A stretch of 64,000 nt of DNA from Rhodanobacter sp. DHG33. Lineage in GTDB: Bacteria > Pseudomonadota > Gammaproteobacteria > Xanthomonadales > Rhodanobacteraceae. Positions within the stretch are counted from its first letter, which is position 1. Each line of letters starts with the position of its first letter. This document shows positions 8,680 through 17,562 of this stretch, one piece after another. The position numbers and the translations under genes are program-made. The stretch covers positions 64,530 through 128,529 of the forward strand of contig NZ_JACYXM010000004.1 in NCBI RefSeq assembly GCF_014843005.1. The letters run 5' to 3'. The notes under the pieces were generated by a model, which saw nothing but the letters and a program-made list of their open reading frames with translations, made no database searches and was not told where the DNA came from.

Positions 8680-9645
8680 TCAGGAAGCGAACTCCAGCGC
8701 CGGCGCACGCATCAGCGTGTCGCTGGGCAACTCGCCGAAGACACGGCGATAGTGGTCGGCGAAGCGCGACAGATCCCACAAACCGCAGCTCAGCGCCACG
8801 GACTTCACCGAACGTCGGCTGGCATCGGAAAGTGACAAACTGCGACAAGCCGTGCACAGCCTCAGCATCGACAGGTAGCGGTTGGGCGAAAGTCCCAGCA
8901 GATCCTCGAAGGCATAGCGCAATGCGCGCTCGCTGACGCCCGCGGCATTGCACATCTCGCTCAGATAGATGTCCTGGCGCATGTTGGCGCGCATGAACTG
9001 CTCGACGCGCTGCACGATCATGTAGTGCGTGCGCCGCCCCCGCGTGCACTGCGGGCGGTCTTCGGCATGCGCAGACAAGCCGGCCTGCAGATGACTCGCG
9101 AGCAGCGCATCCACGTCGTCATCGCTCAGTGCGCTTCCGCTCGTCAGACGTTCTCTCACCCGCTCGAAGCCCGCGGCGAGGTCGCGCGCGGCATCGCTGC
9201 CGGACAACATAAATAATGAAAGCAGGCGCGCCGATATCTCGGCCTGGTGCAGATCCAGCTCGGCCACTTTTCGACGGAGGCGCTCCAGCGGCACCAGCAT
9301 CGCGCTGACCCGGCTGCCGACGCGCAGCATGAATTCGCTGATGCCTTCCGGCATCACGGTGAACGCCATGCCCGTGCGCAGCTCCGTGCCGTGGCACCAG
9401 CTTCCATCGCACGTATGGTGGATGTAGCCGATCATGCACCAGTCGACCGGCAGCACAAAGCGACCGCGAAACGAGAAATTCGTCTCGCCGCTGCAGAAGA
9501 TGGCCTCGCTCAACGCCTGCGACTCCACCGCAACCTGAGGGCCAGCGGAGTTCAGGAGCACCACTTCCATTTCGCACACGCGGAGCGCGCCACCGAGCGA
9601 AACCAAGTCGCACGACTGCGTGTTGTCGCCGATGCCGACTGTCAT
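8680..9645 (-). CDS. AraC-family transcriptional regulator
   Basis: 321 residues. The C-terminal third is an AraC/XylS double helix-turn-helix: first HTH around DIYLSEMCNAAGVSERALRY and second around SVKSVALSCGLWDLSRFADHYRRVFGELPS, the usual conserved second-helix region. The N-terminal part (residues 1-200) resembles the variable ligand/effector domain of AraC_binding_2-like regulators; no effector can be read from it. It sits between the adhesin operon (same strand, downstream) and the divergent Tad operon, so either could be a target, but this is positional inference only. The start at 9645 has a GGGGGG run upstream at slightly long spacing. No partner enzyme gene is adjacent that would suggest catabolic control. 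Confidence 0.85.
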   Translation of the reverse strand: MTVGIGDNTQSCDLVSLGGALRVCEMEVVLLNSAGPQVAVESQALSEAIFCSGETNFSFRGRFVLPVDWCMIGYIHHTCDGSWCHGTELRTGMAFTVMPEGISEFMLRVGSRVSAMLVPLERLRRKVAELDLHQAEISARLLSLFMLSGSDAARDLAAGFERVRERLTSGSALSDDDVDALLASHLQAGLSAHAEDRPQCTRGRRTHYMIVQRVEQFMRANMRQDIYLSEMCNAAGVSERALRYAFEDLLGLSPNRYLSMLRLCTACRSLSLSDASRRSVKSVALSCGLWDLSRFADHYRRVFGELPSDTLMRAPALEFAS

Positions 9646-10232
9646 GACTCGTGTAGCCCCCCATCACGATGCGCCTGCGCGACTTCCCGTCACGCAGACC
9701 TCCCTGCACTCCTATCAGTGATGCAACATTTAAGCCGACACCGCCTTGGTCACATGCACTTTTTCGGCACGATTTACACCCGTTTACATGTAATGCGTCA
9801 CAAGAACCCAGAAGTTCACCCCGCTTTGGTCGAAATGTGCCGTTTTTGTGTACCGCCGCACCATTTGCCCGATGACACTTGACCCAAGACCTGCCGGGCG
9901 TACTGAGTGACCCCGGCGATCAGGGGGGTGTCATGGACACTGCAATCAATACGGCTCAATGGCCGAAAGACAGGCTTTTCGCGGCATCCGCGCCTTTTGG
10001 CGCCATGAGCCTGTGCGCGGCACTTCCCCGCATCGCCGCTGCGAGTGGCACACCCTATGCATCGCAATTACCGGATACCACGTATCCGGCACTGTCGCGC
10101 AACGCGGCTGTGCCACGGCCCGGTCGGGCCAAGCCGCGGCAGGAGCCGCGGTCGATCACGCCGCCACCCGAAGGGGGAGACGGCGCGTGCATCAACTCAT
10201 GTGGGGTCGAGGGACTCCTTGGAGAAAGGCAA
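9646..10232 (+). other. Leader/promoter region of the Tad operon
   Basis: 587 bases without a gene. An apparent in-frame N-terminal extension of the flp ORF back to 9879 is rejected because Flp pilins start shortly before the processing site. The region holds the sigma-54 promoter candidate at 10046-10061 and three short perfect hairpins downstream of it (10071-10089, 10117-10130, 10134-10151), so the predicted flp mRNA leader of about 160 nt is strongly structured. Confidence 0.6.
10046..10061 (+). promoter_or_regulatory. Candidate sigma-54 (RpoN) promoter for flp/tad
   Basis: TGGCACACCCTATGCA matches the sigma-54 consensus TGGCAC-R-N4-TTGCW with one mismatch. The invariant -24 GG (10047-10048) and -12 GC (10059-10060) have exact 12-base register. 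Transcription would start near 10072, about 160 nt before the flp ATG. No dedicated enhancer-binding protein gene is in the window. Confidence 0.65.
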
Positions 10233-10418
10233 ATGAACACGTCCATTCGCAACTTCCTGAAAGAAGAAGACGGCATTACGGCGCTGGAATACGGTGTTCT
10301 CGCAGCATTGGTGGCAACGGTCATCCTGGCCGTGATCGGCACCACCAGCACGGGCGGGCTCGGAACCATACTCACGACCCTCCTGGGCAAGGTCAGCGCT
10401 GCCGTCAGCAGCACCTGA
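10233..10418 (+). CDS. flp: Flp-type pilin (Tad pilus major subunit)
   Basis: 61-residue prepilin. A short basic/acidic leader ends in Gly14 (EEDG), followed by ITALEYGVLAALVA. The mature protein thus has the family-defining Glu at +5 and Tyr at +6 after the prepilin-peptidase cleavage site, then a hydrophobic helix. Polymerised by the Tad machinery encoded downstream, it would form Flp pili for adhesion and biofilm. The start is supported by GGAGAAAGG 3-11 bases upstream. It is first in the operon and separated from the next gene by 82 bases, consistent with a separate abundant pilin message, although no clear terminator is seen there. Confidence 0.95.
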   Translation: MNTSIRNFLKEEDGITALEYGVLAALVATVILAVIGTTSTGGLGTILTTLLGKVSAAVSST

Positions 10419-10500
10419 TTCTCGGCTGGCCGTCCACACAACCACAAATCGAAATCCAATCAGCTGCATCCGTTACTGACAGCCATCTCGAGGTCAGCCA

Positions 10501-11034
10501 TTGGCTAGCTACCTGCCATCGTTGGCTGCGGTCTTATGCATATTGGTCATTGGCAATGACCTATATGTACGCCGCGTACCAAACATATGGCTGTTGTCGG
10601 CGCTTTGCTTGGGCATTGCTTTAACGGCCATTAGCTGGATTCAAGGCATGAGCGGGCCGCCATGGCCCGCTCTACTTGGATTTTTAATAGGGCTGGTGGC
10701 ATTGCTGCCATTTCACGTTTTCGGTTGGATGGGGGCCGGTGACGTGAAGTTTTTTGCCTTGCTTGGCTTTCTGCTTGGTGCGAAAGCACTGTTGCCCATC
10801 TGGATTATCGGCAGCCTGATCGCAGGCGTGCACAGCACGCTGGTTCTTTTGTCGCGACACTGGCTGTCACAGGCCATACCCGCATGGGAAATCACACAAA
10901 CCCGGTTTTCCAACTCGGCCTTCGCCCAGCGCATGCTCGCCGCGCGCCAGGGCCGCAAAGGCCTGCCCTACGCCGCATGGCTGGGAGTGGGTGCGTTGAT
11001 CGTCATCTTCGACCCGGCACTGATGCATTGGTGA
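10501..11034 (+). CDS. cpaA: Prepilin peptidase, TadV/CpaA type
   Basis: 177-residue integral membrane aspartic protease (A24 family, short form without the methylase domain). The two catalytic Asp are visible: Asp20 in NDLYVRRVPN and Asp81 in GAGDVKFFALLG. Several hydrophobic segments span the whole length. It would cleave the leader from Flp and probably from the TadE/TadG pseudopilins. The start used is TTG at 10501, with GAGGT 7 bases upstream; no better ATG occurs before the first catalytic motif. Its stop overlaps a GTG of tadE. Local sequence is somewhat AT-richer than the rest of the operon. Confidence 0.92.
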   Translation: MASYLPSLAAVLCILVIGNDLYVRRVPNIWLLSALCLGIALTAISWIQGMSGPPWPALLGFLIGLVALLPFHVFGWMGAGDVKFFALLGFLLGAKALLPIWIIGSLIAGVHSTLVLLSRHWLSQAIPAWEITQTRFSNSAFAQRMLAARQGRKGLPYAAWLGVGALIVIFDPALMHW

Positions 11035-11039
11035 ATGCC

Positions 11040-11561
11040 ATGAACATCGAGACTGCCATTGCCCGCCCCACGCTGCCCAACTGTCGCCGCAGACAGCATG
11101 GCGCAGTGACGATCGAGTTTGCGCTGATGTTCATGTTCGGCATGCTGCCGCTGCTCCTGCTCACGCTGACAGGCGTGCTGATCTTCACCGCCAAGCAGTC
11201 GCTGACGTTGGCCGCCGACAACGGCGCACGCGCAGCGTTGCACTCCAACGGCACCGCCGGCGGCAATCTCACCGATGCCTGCAGCACCGCGCTGCAGTCG
11301 ATGAACTGGCTGTTTGCGCTGTCGGCCAGCAGCACCTCGCCCGCACCGACTGCCTGCACGTCCGCCAGCATCACCAACAACATCGCCACCATCGCCGTGA
11401 CCAGCAACTGCACGGCGGACACGAACGCCACCTGCGTGCTGGTCACCACTACCTACGACTACAACAACAGCCCGCTGATCCTCGGCACCGGCACGCTCTA
11501 CGGCTGGCTGATGAGCGCGCCGCTGCAAAGCACGGCCGTGATCCAGATCTACAACAACTAG
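11040..11561 (+). CDS. tadE: TadE-family minor pseudopilin
   Basis: About 173 residues. The N-terminus contains RRRQHGAVTIEFALMFMFG followed by a long hydrophobic helix, the TadE-like pattern with the conserved Glu after the processing site. The rest is a Ser/Thr/Ala-rich periplasmic domain with four or more Cys. A role as a minor pilin for Tad pilus assembly follows from the family. The start could be ATG 11040 or GTG 11031; the latter overlaps the upstream stop (GTGA), and both are coupled to the prepilin peptidase gene. Confidence 0.88.
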   Translation: MNIETAIARPTLPNCRRRQHGAVTIEFALMFMFGMLPLLLLTLTGVLIFTAKQSLTLAADNGARAALHSNGTAGGNLTDACSTALQSMNWLFALSASSTSPAPTACTSASITNNIATIAVTSNCTADTNATCVLVTTTYDYNNSPLILGTGTLYGWLMSAPLQSTAVIQIYNN

Positions 11562-11599
11562 GGAGCCGCGGGCGCACGTCCCGGCAAAGGAGATTCACG

Positions 11600-12607
11600 A
11601 TGCAGAAGTTCACCCGCATCGCCGCGCTGCTGCTGGTCGTGGTGGCCGTGATCCTGGCCATCGCAGCGTTCGGGCTGGGCCGGCGTGCCGCACAATCGAA
11701 CCTGGTGGCGCAAGCGCCCGCCAATGCCGCGCCTGCATCGGCCGGGCAGACCGTACAGGCCGCCACGACGTCGATCGTCGTCGCTGCGAATGCCCTGCCG
11801 GCCGGCCAGCCGATCGCCGCCGCGTCGTTGCAATTGGCGCCCGCGGCGCAGGCATTGCCGGAAGGCTATACGTCCGTGGACGGTGTGGCCGGCGACGTGC
11901 CGCTGGTGGACATTCCCGCAGGCAGCGCGATCACCGCCAACCTGCTTGCCCACGGCGTAGCGATGGCCCTGAAACCGGGCGAGCGCGCCTTGGCCGTACC
12001 GGTGGACGAGCAGAGCAGTGCGGGCAGCCGCATCCTGCCGGGCGACTATGTGGATGTATTCCTCAACCTGAAGTCCGCGTCCCCGGAAGGCTACGTTAGC
12101 GGCAGCAAACCGCTGCCCAGCCAGGCCCGCCTGCTGGTGTCGCGCCTGCGCGTGCTGGCCTTCGGCAGCCACGACCTGCCCAAGCCGGTGCCGTCGGCCC
12201 ACGCCACGGCAACCGACGACAAGGCCGCGGACAAGGCTGCCGCTGCCACCAACGAAAACCAGGTCGCGCGGACCGCCGTGCTGGCGGTGCCGCTGGCCGA
12301 TGTGGATCGCCTGTTGCTGGGCACGCAGGACGGCAAGCTGGTGCTGGCGTTGCGCCACCCGGGCGATCCCGGCCAACCCGACGATACGTTGTTCCCGCAG
12401 CCGCGCGACGCGTTGTCGCCGGTCGCCATGCTCACGCCCGAGCAGCGTCAGGCGCTGCAGTCGCCCGAAAACCGCGCCTTTGCCGGCATCGACGGCCTCG
12501 GCCTGGCGGGCCAGGCGCATGCCTCGCCGCCCGCCACCGCGCGCACGGCGCGCAACAACTCGCCGCGCGTGGAGATCATCCGCGGCGCCCAGACCAATTC
12601 CCTTTGA
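11600..12607 (+). CDS. cpaB: Flp pilus assembly protein CpaB/RcpC
   Basis: 335 residues. An N-terminal membrane anchor (about residues 7-27) is followed by an SAF domain (about 55-120; TSIVVAANALPAGQPIAAASL) and an RcpC/CpaB domain (about 125-280) with ERALAVPVDEQSSAG and LPGDYVDVFL. The C-terminus is Pro/Ala-rich and poorly conserved. In Tad systems this periplasmic protein associates with the secretin and may gate or anchor it. ATG 11600 has AAAGGAG just upstream. The stop overlaps the possible TTG of the secretin gene (TTGA). Confidence 0.9.
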   Translation: MQKFTRIAALLLVVVAVILAIAAFGLGRRAAQSNLVAQAPANAAPASAGQTVQAATTSIVVAANALPAGQPIAAASLQLAPAAQALPEGYTSVDGVAGDVPLVDIPAGSAITANLLAHGVAMALKPGERALAVPVDEQSSAGSRILPGDYVDVFLNLKSASPEGYVSGSKPLPSQARLLVSRLRVLAFGSHDLPKPVPSAHATATDDKAADKAAAATNENQVARTAVLAVPLADVDRLLLGTQDGKLVLALRHPGDPGQPDDTLFPQPRDALSPVAMLTPEQRQALQSPENRAFAGIDGLGLAGQAHASPPATARTARNNSPRVEIIRGAQTNSL

Positions 12608-12624
12608 CGCGACGGATTCCTGCC

Positions 12625-13941
12625 ATGGCTTTTCGAACCCGCCCGCTCTACCTGCTGCTCACGGGCCTCGCCGTGACCATGCCGAACATGCTTGCCGTGG
12701 CGAACGCCGCGGACGCCGACGTCACGCTGCAGCCGCATGAGCAACGCCCCTGGCGCCTGCCTGCGGATCTACTGCGCGTCGCCATCGCCGATCCGTCGGT
12801 GGCGGATCTGGTACCGCTGAAGGGCAACAGCCGCGAGGCGCTATTGGTGGGCAAGCAGGCCGGCGAAACCACCCTCTTGCTGTGGCGGCGCGGTGAATCG
12901 GCGCCGCAACGCCTGACCGTTCGCGTGCGCGGCGCGCTGCAGCAGCAGTTGCTGGCCGACACCGGCGCGCAGGTCAGCGCGCATGGCGGCCAGGCCCTGC
13001 TCAGCGGCAGCACGCCTACTCTGCTCGATCACCAGCAAGCTTTGAGTGCCGCCACCGACGCCGCTGGCAACAAGGGCAGCGTGACCGACACCTCCACCGT
13101 AGCCAGCGGCGGCGTGGTGCAGGTGGACGTGAAGGTGGTGGAGCTGGACAAGACCGCGATGGACCAGTTCGGCTTCAGCTTTTCGGGTACCAACAACGGC
13201 TTCCACTACGGCTTCACTGCGCCAAGCACGACCAGCAACACATCGAGCGGCGCGGTTTCCTCTGCCTTCAACCTGGTGATGGGCCATACCAGCGCCAACG
13301 GCAAACATCTGTGGAACGGCAACCTCAACCTTCTCACGGCCGACGGCATGGCACGCGTGCTGGCCGAGCCCACCCTGGTGGCGCTGTCCGGACAAAGCGC
13401 CAGCTTCCTGGCCGGTGGCGAGCTGCCGATTCCCGAACCGCAGGGACTGGGCACCACCACCATTGCCTACAAGCAGTTCGGCATTGGCCTTACTGTGACG
13501 CCCACGGTGCTCGGGCCGGATCGCATCGCCTTGAAAGTGGCCCCGGAAGCCAGCGATCTGGATTACGCCGACGCGGTGGTGCTCGATGGCGTATCCGTAC
13601 CCGCCATCAGTACCCGCCGCGCCGACACCACGGTGGAACTGGGCGACGGCGAAACCTTCGTGATCGGCGGCCTGGTCAGCCAGAGCATCACCTCGCAGGT
13701 GAGCAAGATTCCGCTGCTGGGCGACATCCCCGTCATCGGCGCCTTTTTCCGTGACCTGAATTACAGCCGTCAAGACAAGGAACTGGTGATCATGGTGACG
13801 CCACACCTGGTGAAGCCGATAGCCCGCGGCACCAACCTGCCGCTGCCGGGCGAACGCGAGACGGCCGGCGACCCCGCGGTCTGGGGTTCGTGGCTGCTCG
13901 GCCCCGCCAGTCCCGACCAGATGCCAGGATTCTCCCGTTGA
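12625..13941 (+). CDS. cpaC: Tad secretin CpaC/RcpA
   Basis: About 438 residues with a Sec signal peptide ending around ANAADAD. An N-terminal domain of the pilus-formation/BON-like type (residues about 25-120, LKGNSREALLVGKQAGETTLLLW) precedes the secretin domain (about 165-420), which contains VLAEPTLVALSGQSASFLAGGELPIP and the hallmark VELGDGETFVIGGLV...KIPLLGDIPVIGAFFR. It forms the outer-membrane pore for the Flp pilus. ATG 12625 gives a clean signal peptide; an in-frame TTG at 12604 overlapping cpaB is an alternative. The stop overlaps the next gene (TTGA at 13938). Confidence 0.94.
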   Translation: MAFRTRPLYLLLTGLAVTMPNMLAVANAADADVTLQPHEQRPWRLPADLLRVAIADPSVADLVPLKGNSREALLVGKQAGETTLLLWRRGESAPQRLTVRVRGALQQQLLADTGAQVSAHGGQALLSGSTPTLLDHQQALSAATDAAGNKGSVTDTSTVASGGVVQVDVKVVELDKTAMDQFGFSFSGTNNGFHYGFTAPSTTSNTSSGAVSSAFNLVMGHTSANGKHLWNGNLNLLTADGMARVLAEPTLVALSGQSASFLAGGELPIPEPQGLGTTTIAYKQFGIGLTVTPTVLGPDRIALKVAPEASDLDYADAVVLDGVSVPAISTRRADTTVELGDGETFVIGGLVSQSITSQVSKIPLLGDIPVIGAFFRDLNYSRQDKELVIMVTPHLVKPIARGTNLPLPGERETAGDPAVWGSWLLGPASPDQMPGFSR

Positions 13942-13955
13942 GTAGCTTGCTGCCC

Positions 13956-15290
13956 ATGACTGCCTCCGCCTCCATTCTTCCCATGAGCATGCTGGAGCCC
14001 GGCGTGGACGTACTGTTTTATTCATCGGACGAAAAACGGGCACAGCGACTGGCTGCCCGGTTGCGCGACCTGGCGCGGGTGCACTGGGAAGACAGCCGGC
14101 TGTTTTCGGTCGCATCGTGGCGCACCCAGTACCAGGGGCGCTGCCTGGTGCTGCTGGACTACGCCAACGACGATGCGCCCATCTCCACCCAGCTTGCGCA
14201 CCATTTGCTGACCATGGTTCCCGGCCTGCCGTTGTTCGGCGTGGGCTCCACCGCGTCCGACCACGCCGCCGGCGTGCTGGCGGCCTTGCGCGCAGGCGTG
14301 CTGGACTTTTTCGACATGGACGCCAGCGACGCGGAGATCCGCGAGCTGCTGGAACATGCCGCGAAGCTGCCCGCCGATACGCGCCCTGGAACGACGCCCG
14401 CGGTGGCACCGCACCAACTGGGCAAGCTGGTGCTGCTGCTCGGCGTGCGCCCCGGCGTAGGCTGCAGCACGCTGGCCGCCCACCTTGGCGCGCTGGCCGC
14501 ACCGCTGCCGCCCAAGTCTGCTGCAGGCAACGCAATCTCCACCGCTGACAAAACCGCAACGGCGGAAGGACCGGCGCCGCAAGCCTTGTTGTTGGACCTC
14601 GGCCTGCCCGCCTGCGACGCGCAGCTGTACCTGGGCGTGACCAGCGAATTCCACTATGCCGAGGCGTTGCACAACGCCAGCCGCATCGATGCCACGCTGC
14701 TTCGCAGTGCACTGCCCCGCCACGGCGCCAGCCAGCTGGCGGTGCTGTCGCAGGACGCAAAGGCCCCATTGCCTTCGCTGGACACGGCGGAGGCAGGCCT
14801 GTTGATCGAACGCCTGCGCGAGCACGTGGACCTCGTGCTCTGCGATCTCGGCGGACTGTCGGTCAAGCAGATGTCCGCATCGATGCTGCGTGCAGCCAGC
14901 GAGATCTGGCTGGTGGTCGACCAGGGCATCGCCACCATGGTGTCGCTGGATCGCTGCCTGCGCGACCTGCAGCAGGCCGGCGTGCGCGACCAGCGACTGG
15001 GACTGGTGGTGAACCGCCATGACGACGACTGCGGCCTCACCCCGCAGCAGATCGCCAAACGCTTCGAACTGCCGCTGCTGGCCACCTTGCCCAACCGCTC
15101 GCACACCCTGCTCATCCATGCCAACCAGGGCAGGCTGCTGCACCAGTCCGCGCCGCGCGACCCCTACATCCGCGCACTGGCCCCGCTGCGCGACCGCCTG
15201 CATACCGCCAACATGCCGCCCGCTTCCGCCCTGCCGTGGTGGAAGAAATTATTCACGCGCGCGGGAGGTGTCCCATGGAAAACACGATGA
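13956..15290 (+). CDS. tadZ: TadZ/CpaE-like pilus localisation ATPase
   Basis: About 444 residues. The N-terminal part (about 10-135) resembles a receiver-like atypical response-regulator domain. The C-terminal part is a MinD/ParA-like P-loop domain with a degenerate deviant Walker A (GVRPGVGCSTLAAHL, lacking the usual first Lys) and a DLVLCDLGGL segment in the Walker B position. Such degeneration is usual for TadZ/CpaE, which places the pilus apparatus at a pole or site rather than driving segregation. ATG 13956 was chosen; TTG 13938 overlapping the secretin stop is possible. The C-terminal end overlaps the Shine-Dalgarno and start of cpaF. Confidence 0.88.
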   Translation: MTASASILPMSMLEPGVDVLFYSSDEKRAQRLAARLRDLARVHWEDSRLFSVASWRTQYQGRCLVLLDYANDDAPISTQLAHHLLTMVPGLPLFGVGSTASDHAAGVLAALRAGVLDFFDMDASDAEIRELLEHAAKLPADTRPGTTPAVAPHQLGKLVLLLGVRPGVGCSTLAAHLGALAAPLPPKSAAGNAISTADKTATAEGPAPQALLLDLGLPACDAQLYLGVTSEFHYAEALHNASRIDATLLRSALPRHGASQLAVLSQDAKAPLPSLDTAEAGLLIERLREHVDLVLCDLGGLSVKQMSASMLRAASEIWLVVDQGIATMVSLDRCLRDLQQAGVRDQRLGLVVNRHDDDCGLTPQQIAKRFELPLLATLPNRSHTLLIHANQGRLLHQSAPRDPYIRALAPLRDRLHTANMPPASALPWWKKLFTRAGGVPWKTR

Positions 15291-16642
15291 ACCAACCGAG
15301 TGCACGCCTGTCCGCCGCCTTGCAGCGCGTCGCGGAGACGCCGCGCGTCGACGCGCCCGATCTGCCGTTCGAGCAGACCCGGCACTTCCACGACATGCTG
15401 TCCGCCGCGCACGAGTTCCTGCTCAACCGTATCGAGGACCAGCGTCTCGACATCGGCTCGTGGGCAACCGACACGGTGACGAAGTACGTCGAGGTCGAGA
15501 CCGCGAATTTCGTGCAGGAATGGCGCATCCCGGTCAACGAGACCGAGATGCGCAAGGTCGCCATCGCGCTGGTGAAGGAGATCACCGGTTTCGGCCCGCT
15601 CGACGACCTGCTCATGGACTCGGAGGTCGAGGACATCCTCATCAACGGCCACGAAGACGTGTATGTCTCGCGTGGCGGCGTGCTGGAGCGCGAGCCCGGC
15701 GTGCGCTTCAGCGACTCGCGCCACCTGTTGCGCATCGTGCGGCGCATCCTCGCTCCGCTGGGACGGCGGCTGGACGAGTCCAGCCCGATGGTGGACGCGC
15801 GCCTGCCCAACGGCGGCCGCCTCAACGCGATCATCGAACCCTTGTCGGTTTCCGGCCCCAGCGTCTCCATCCGCAAGTTCCGCAAGGACCCGTTCACGCC
15901 CGACGAGCTGCTCGCCCGCGGCGCCTTCGACAAGGCCATCCGCGGCCTGTTGCAGGCGGCGGTGCTGGGCCGCTGCAACATCATCATTTCCGGCGGCACC
16001 AGCTCGGGCAAGACGTCGCTGCTCAACGCGCTGGCCAGCTTCGTTCCGCACACCGAACGCGTCATCACCATCGAGGACACCGCCGAGCTGTCGCTCAACC
16101 ATCCGCACGTGGTGCGCCTCGAGAGCCGCCTCGGCGGCTTCGACGGCAGCGGTGCGGTGAGCATCCGCGACCTGGTGCGCAACAGCCTGCGCATGCGCCC
16201 CGACCGCATCGTGGTGGGCGAGGTGCGCGGCGCCGAAGTGCTGGAAATGCTGCAGGCGATGAATACCGGCCACGACGGCTCGATGTCCACCATCCACGCG
16301 AATTCGCCGCGCGACGCGCTGTACCGCCTGGAAATGCTGTCCGGCTTCGCCGGCTTCCAGGGCAGCGAGAGCAGCCTGCGCCGGCAGATCGCCAGCGCCA
16401 TCGACTTCATCATTCAGATCGCGCGCCTCAGCAACGGCCGCCGCGTGATCTCCTCCATCGCCGAGGTCACCGGCGTGGGCGACAACATCATCACCACGCA
16501 GGAAATGTACCGCCACGAAACCTTCGTCGACGCGGACGGCAAGGAGCGCGACCGCTGGCCGGGCCTGGGCTTCCACCCGCACACGCACAAGCTCGAGCAG
16601 TTCCGCCAGTTCCTGCGCGAAGCCAGCGGGATCACCCTATGA
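15275..16642 (+). CDS. cpaF: Tad pilus secretion ATPase CpaF/TadA
   Basis: 455-residue hexameric type II/IV secretion ATPase. Walker A is ISGGTSSGKTSLLNAL (about residue 240). An Asp box (TIEDTAEL), Walker B/His-box region (RMRPDRIVVGEVRGAEVLEMLQAMNTGHDGS) and the HANSPRDALYRLE motif are all present. It energises Flp assembly at the inner membrane with TadB and TadC. GGGAGGTG precedes ATG 15275, and the gene starts inside the end of tadZ. Its stop overlaps tadB by ATGA. Confidence 0.96.
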   Translation: MENTMNQPSARLSAALQRVAETPRVDAPDLPFEQTRHFHDMLSAAHEFLLNRIEDQRLDIGSWATDTVTKYVEVETANFVQEWRIPVNETEMRKVAIALVKEITGFGPLDDLLMDSEVEDILINGHEDVYVSRGGVLEREPGVRFSDSRHLLRIVRRILAPLGRRLDESSPMVDARLPNGGRLNAIIEPLSVSGPSVSIRKFRKDPFTPDELLARGAFDKAIRGLLQAAVLGRCNIIISGGTSSGKTSLLNALASFVPHTERVITIEDTAELSLNHPHVVRLESRLGGFDGSGAVSIRDLVRNSLRMRPDRIVVGEVRGAEVLEMLQAMNTGHDGSMSTIHANSPRDALYRLEMLSGFAGFQGSESSLRRQIASAIDFIIQIARLSNGRRVISSIAEVTGVGDNIITTQEMYRHETFVDADGKERDRWPGLGFHPHTHKLEQFRQFLREASGITL

Positions 16643-17562
16643 TCCAGGCGCTCGCCCTGCTCAGCCTGGTGATGCTGATGTTCGCGGCCGCCGCGCAGCT
16701 GTGGTCCAGCGGCATGGCGCGCGAGCAGCAGCGCCGCAGCCTGACGCGGATGGAGCAGAGCCTCGGCGGCATGCCGCATGCGCCGCCGCTGCCGGGGGCA
16801 CTGCCCGGTCAACCGCAACCGTCGAGCGGCTTACCCACCGACGATCTGTGTCTGCGTGCGGGCCTGCCGCCCGGCTTGCGCATGCCGTTGACGGTGGCTG
16901 TAGTCGGCGTGACCCTGGCCTTGCTGGCCACGTGGCGCATCGGCACCGGTTGGGCGTTCCCGGTGATGCTTGCGCTGTACGCCGTGCTGGTATGGCTATG
17001 GCTGCGCGCCCGCATCGAGAAGCAGCAGAAACAGATCCTGCGCCAACTGCCCGACTTCCTCGACGGCATGGTGCGCCTGGCCAGCATCGGCAACAGCTTG
17101 CCGATGGCGTTTCAGGTCACCACCAACTCGGTGCAGATGCCGCTGCGGGCCGTGCTCGATCGCGCGATGAGCTCGGTGCGCGCCGGCCACGATCTCGACC
17201 GCGCCCTGCAGCTCGCCGCGCGTCCGTACCGCCTGCACGCACTGGAACTGCTGCACGTGGTGCTGGGCACCGGCATGCGCATGGGCGGCCGCGCCGACCA
17301 GATCCTGCAGCGCATGAGCGACTTCATGCGCGACCTTGAGCAGGCCCAGCAGGAGTTGCGCGCCATCACTTCCGAAACGCGCATGTCCGCCTGGGTGCTC
17401 GGGTTGCTGCCGGTGATAACGGCCACCTTCATGACGCTGACCAATCCCACCTTCTTCAACCCGATGTTCCACCAACCGCTGGGCCACACCATCCTGTTGA
17501 TCGCACTCGGGCTGGAACTGCTGGGCAGCTTCCTGCTGTACCGCCTGGCGAAATCGCTATGA
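16639..17562 (+). CDS. tadB: Tad inner-membrane platform protein TadB
   Basis: 307 residues. An N-terminal membrane helix (3-20), a paired hydrophobic segment (about 75-115), a cytoplasmic T2SSF/GspF-like domain (about 125-240; QLPDFLDGMVRLASIGNSL, GMRMGGRADQILQRMSDFMR) and two C-terminal helices. GspF-like platform proteins couple the CpaF ATPase to pilin assembly. The ATG overlaps the cpaF stop (ATGA), and the stop overlaps tadC the same way. TadB and TadC are paralogous and expected as a pair. Confidence 0.93.
   Translation: MIQALALLSLVMLMFAAAAQLWSSGMAREQQRRSLTRMEQSLGGMPHAPPLPGALPGQPQPSSGLPTDDLCLRAGLPPGLRMPLTVAVVGVTLALLATWRIGTGWAFPVMLALYAVLVWLWLRARIEKQQKQILRQLPDFLDGMVRLASIGNSLPMAFQVTTNSVQMPLRAVLDRAMSSVRAGHDLDRALQLAARPYRLHALELLHVVLGTGMRMGGRADQILQRMSDFMRDLEQAQQELRAITSETRMSAWVLGLLPVITATFMTLTNPTFFNPMFHQPLGHTILLIALGLELLGSFLLYRLAKSL

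Noticed and set aside
9879-10232. N-terminal extension of the flp ORF
   Set aside because: Flp pilins begin with a short leader before the Gly/Ile cleavage site, and a good Shine-Dalgarno precedes the ATG at 10233.
12841-14769. 642-codon minus-strand ORF inside the Tad operon
   Set aside because: It is antisense to cpaC and tadZ, which have clear family motifs.
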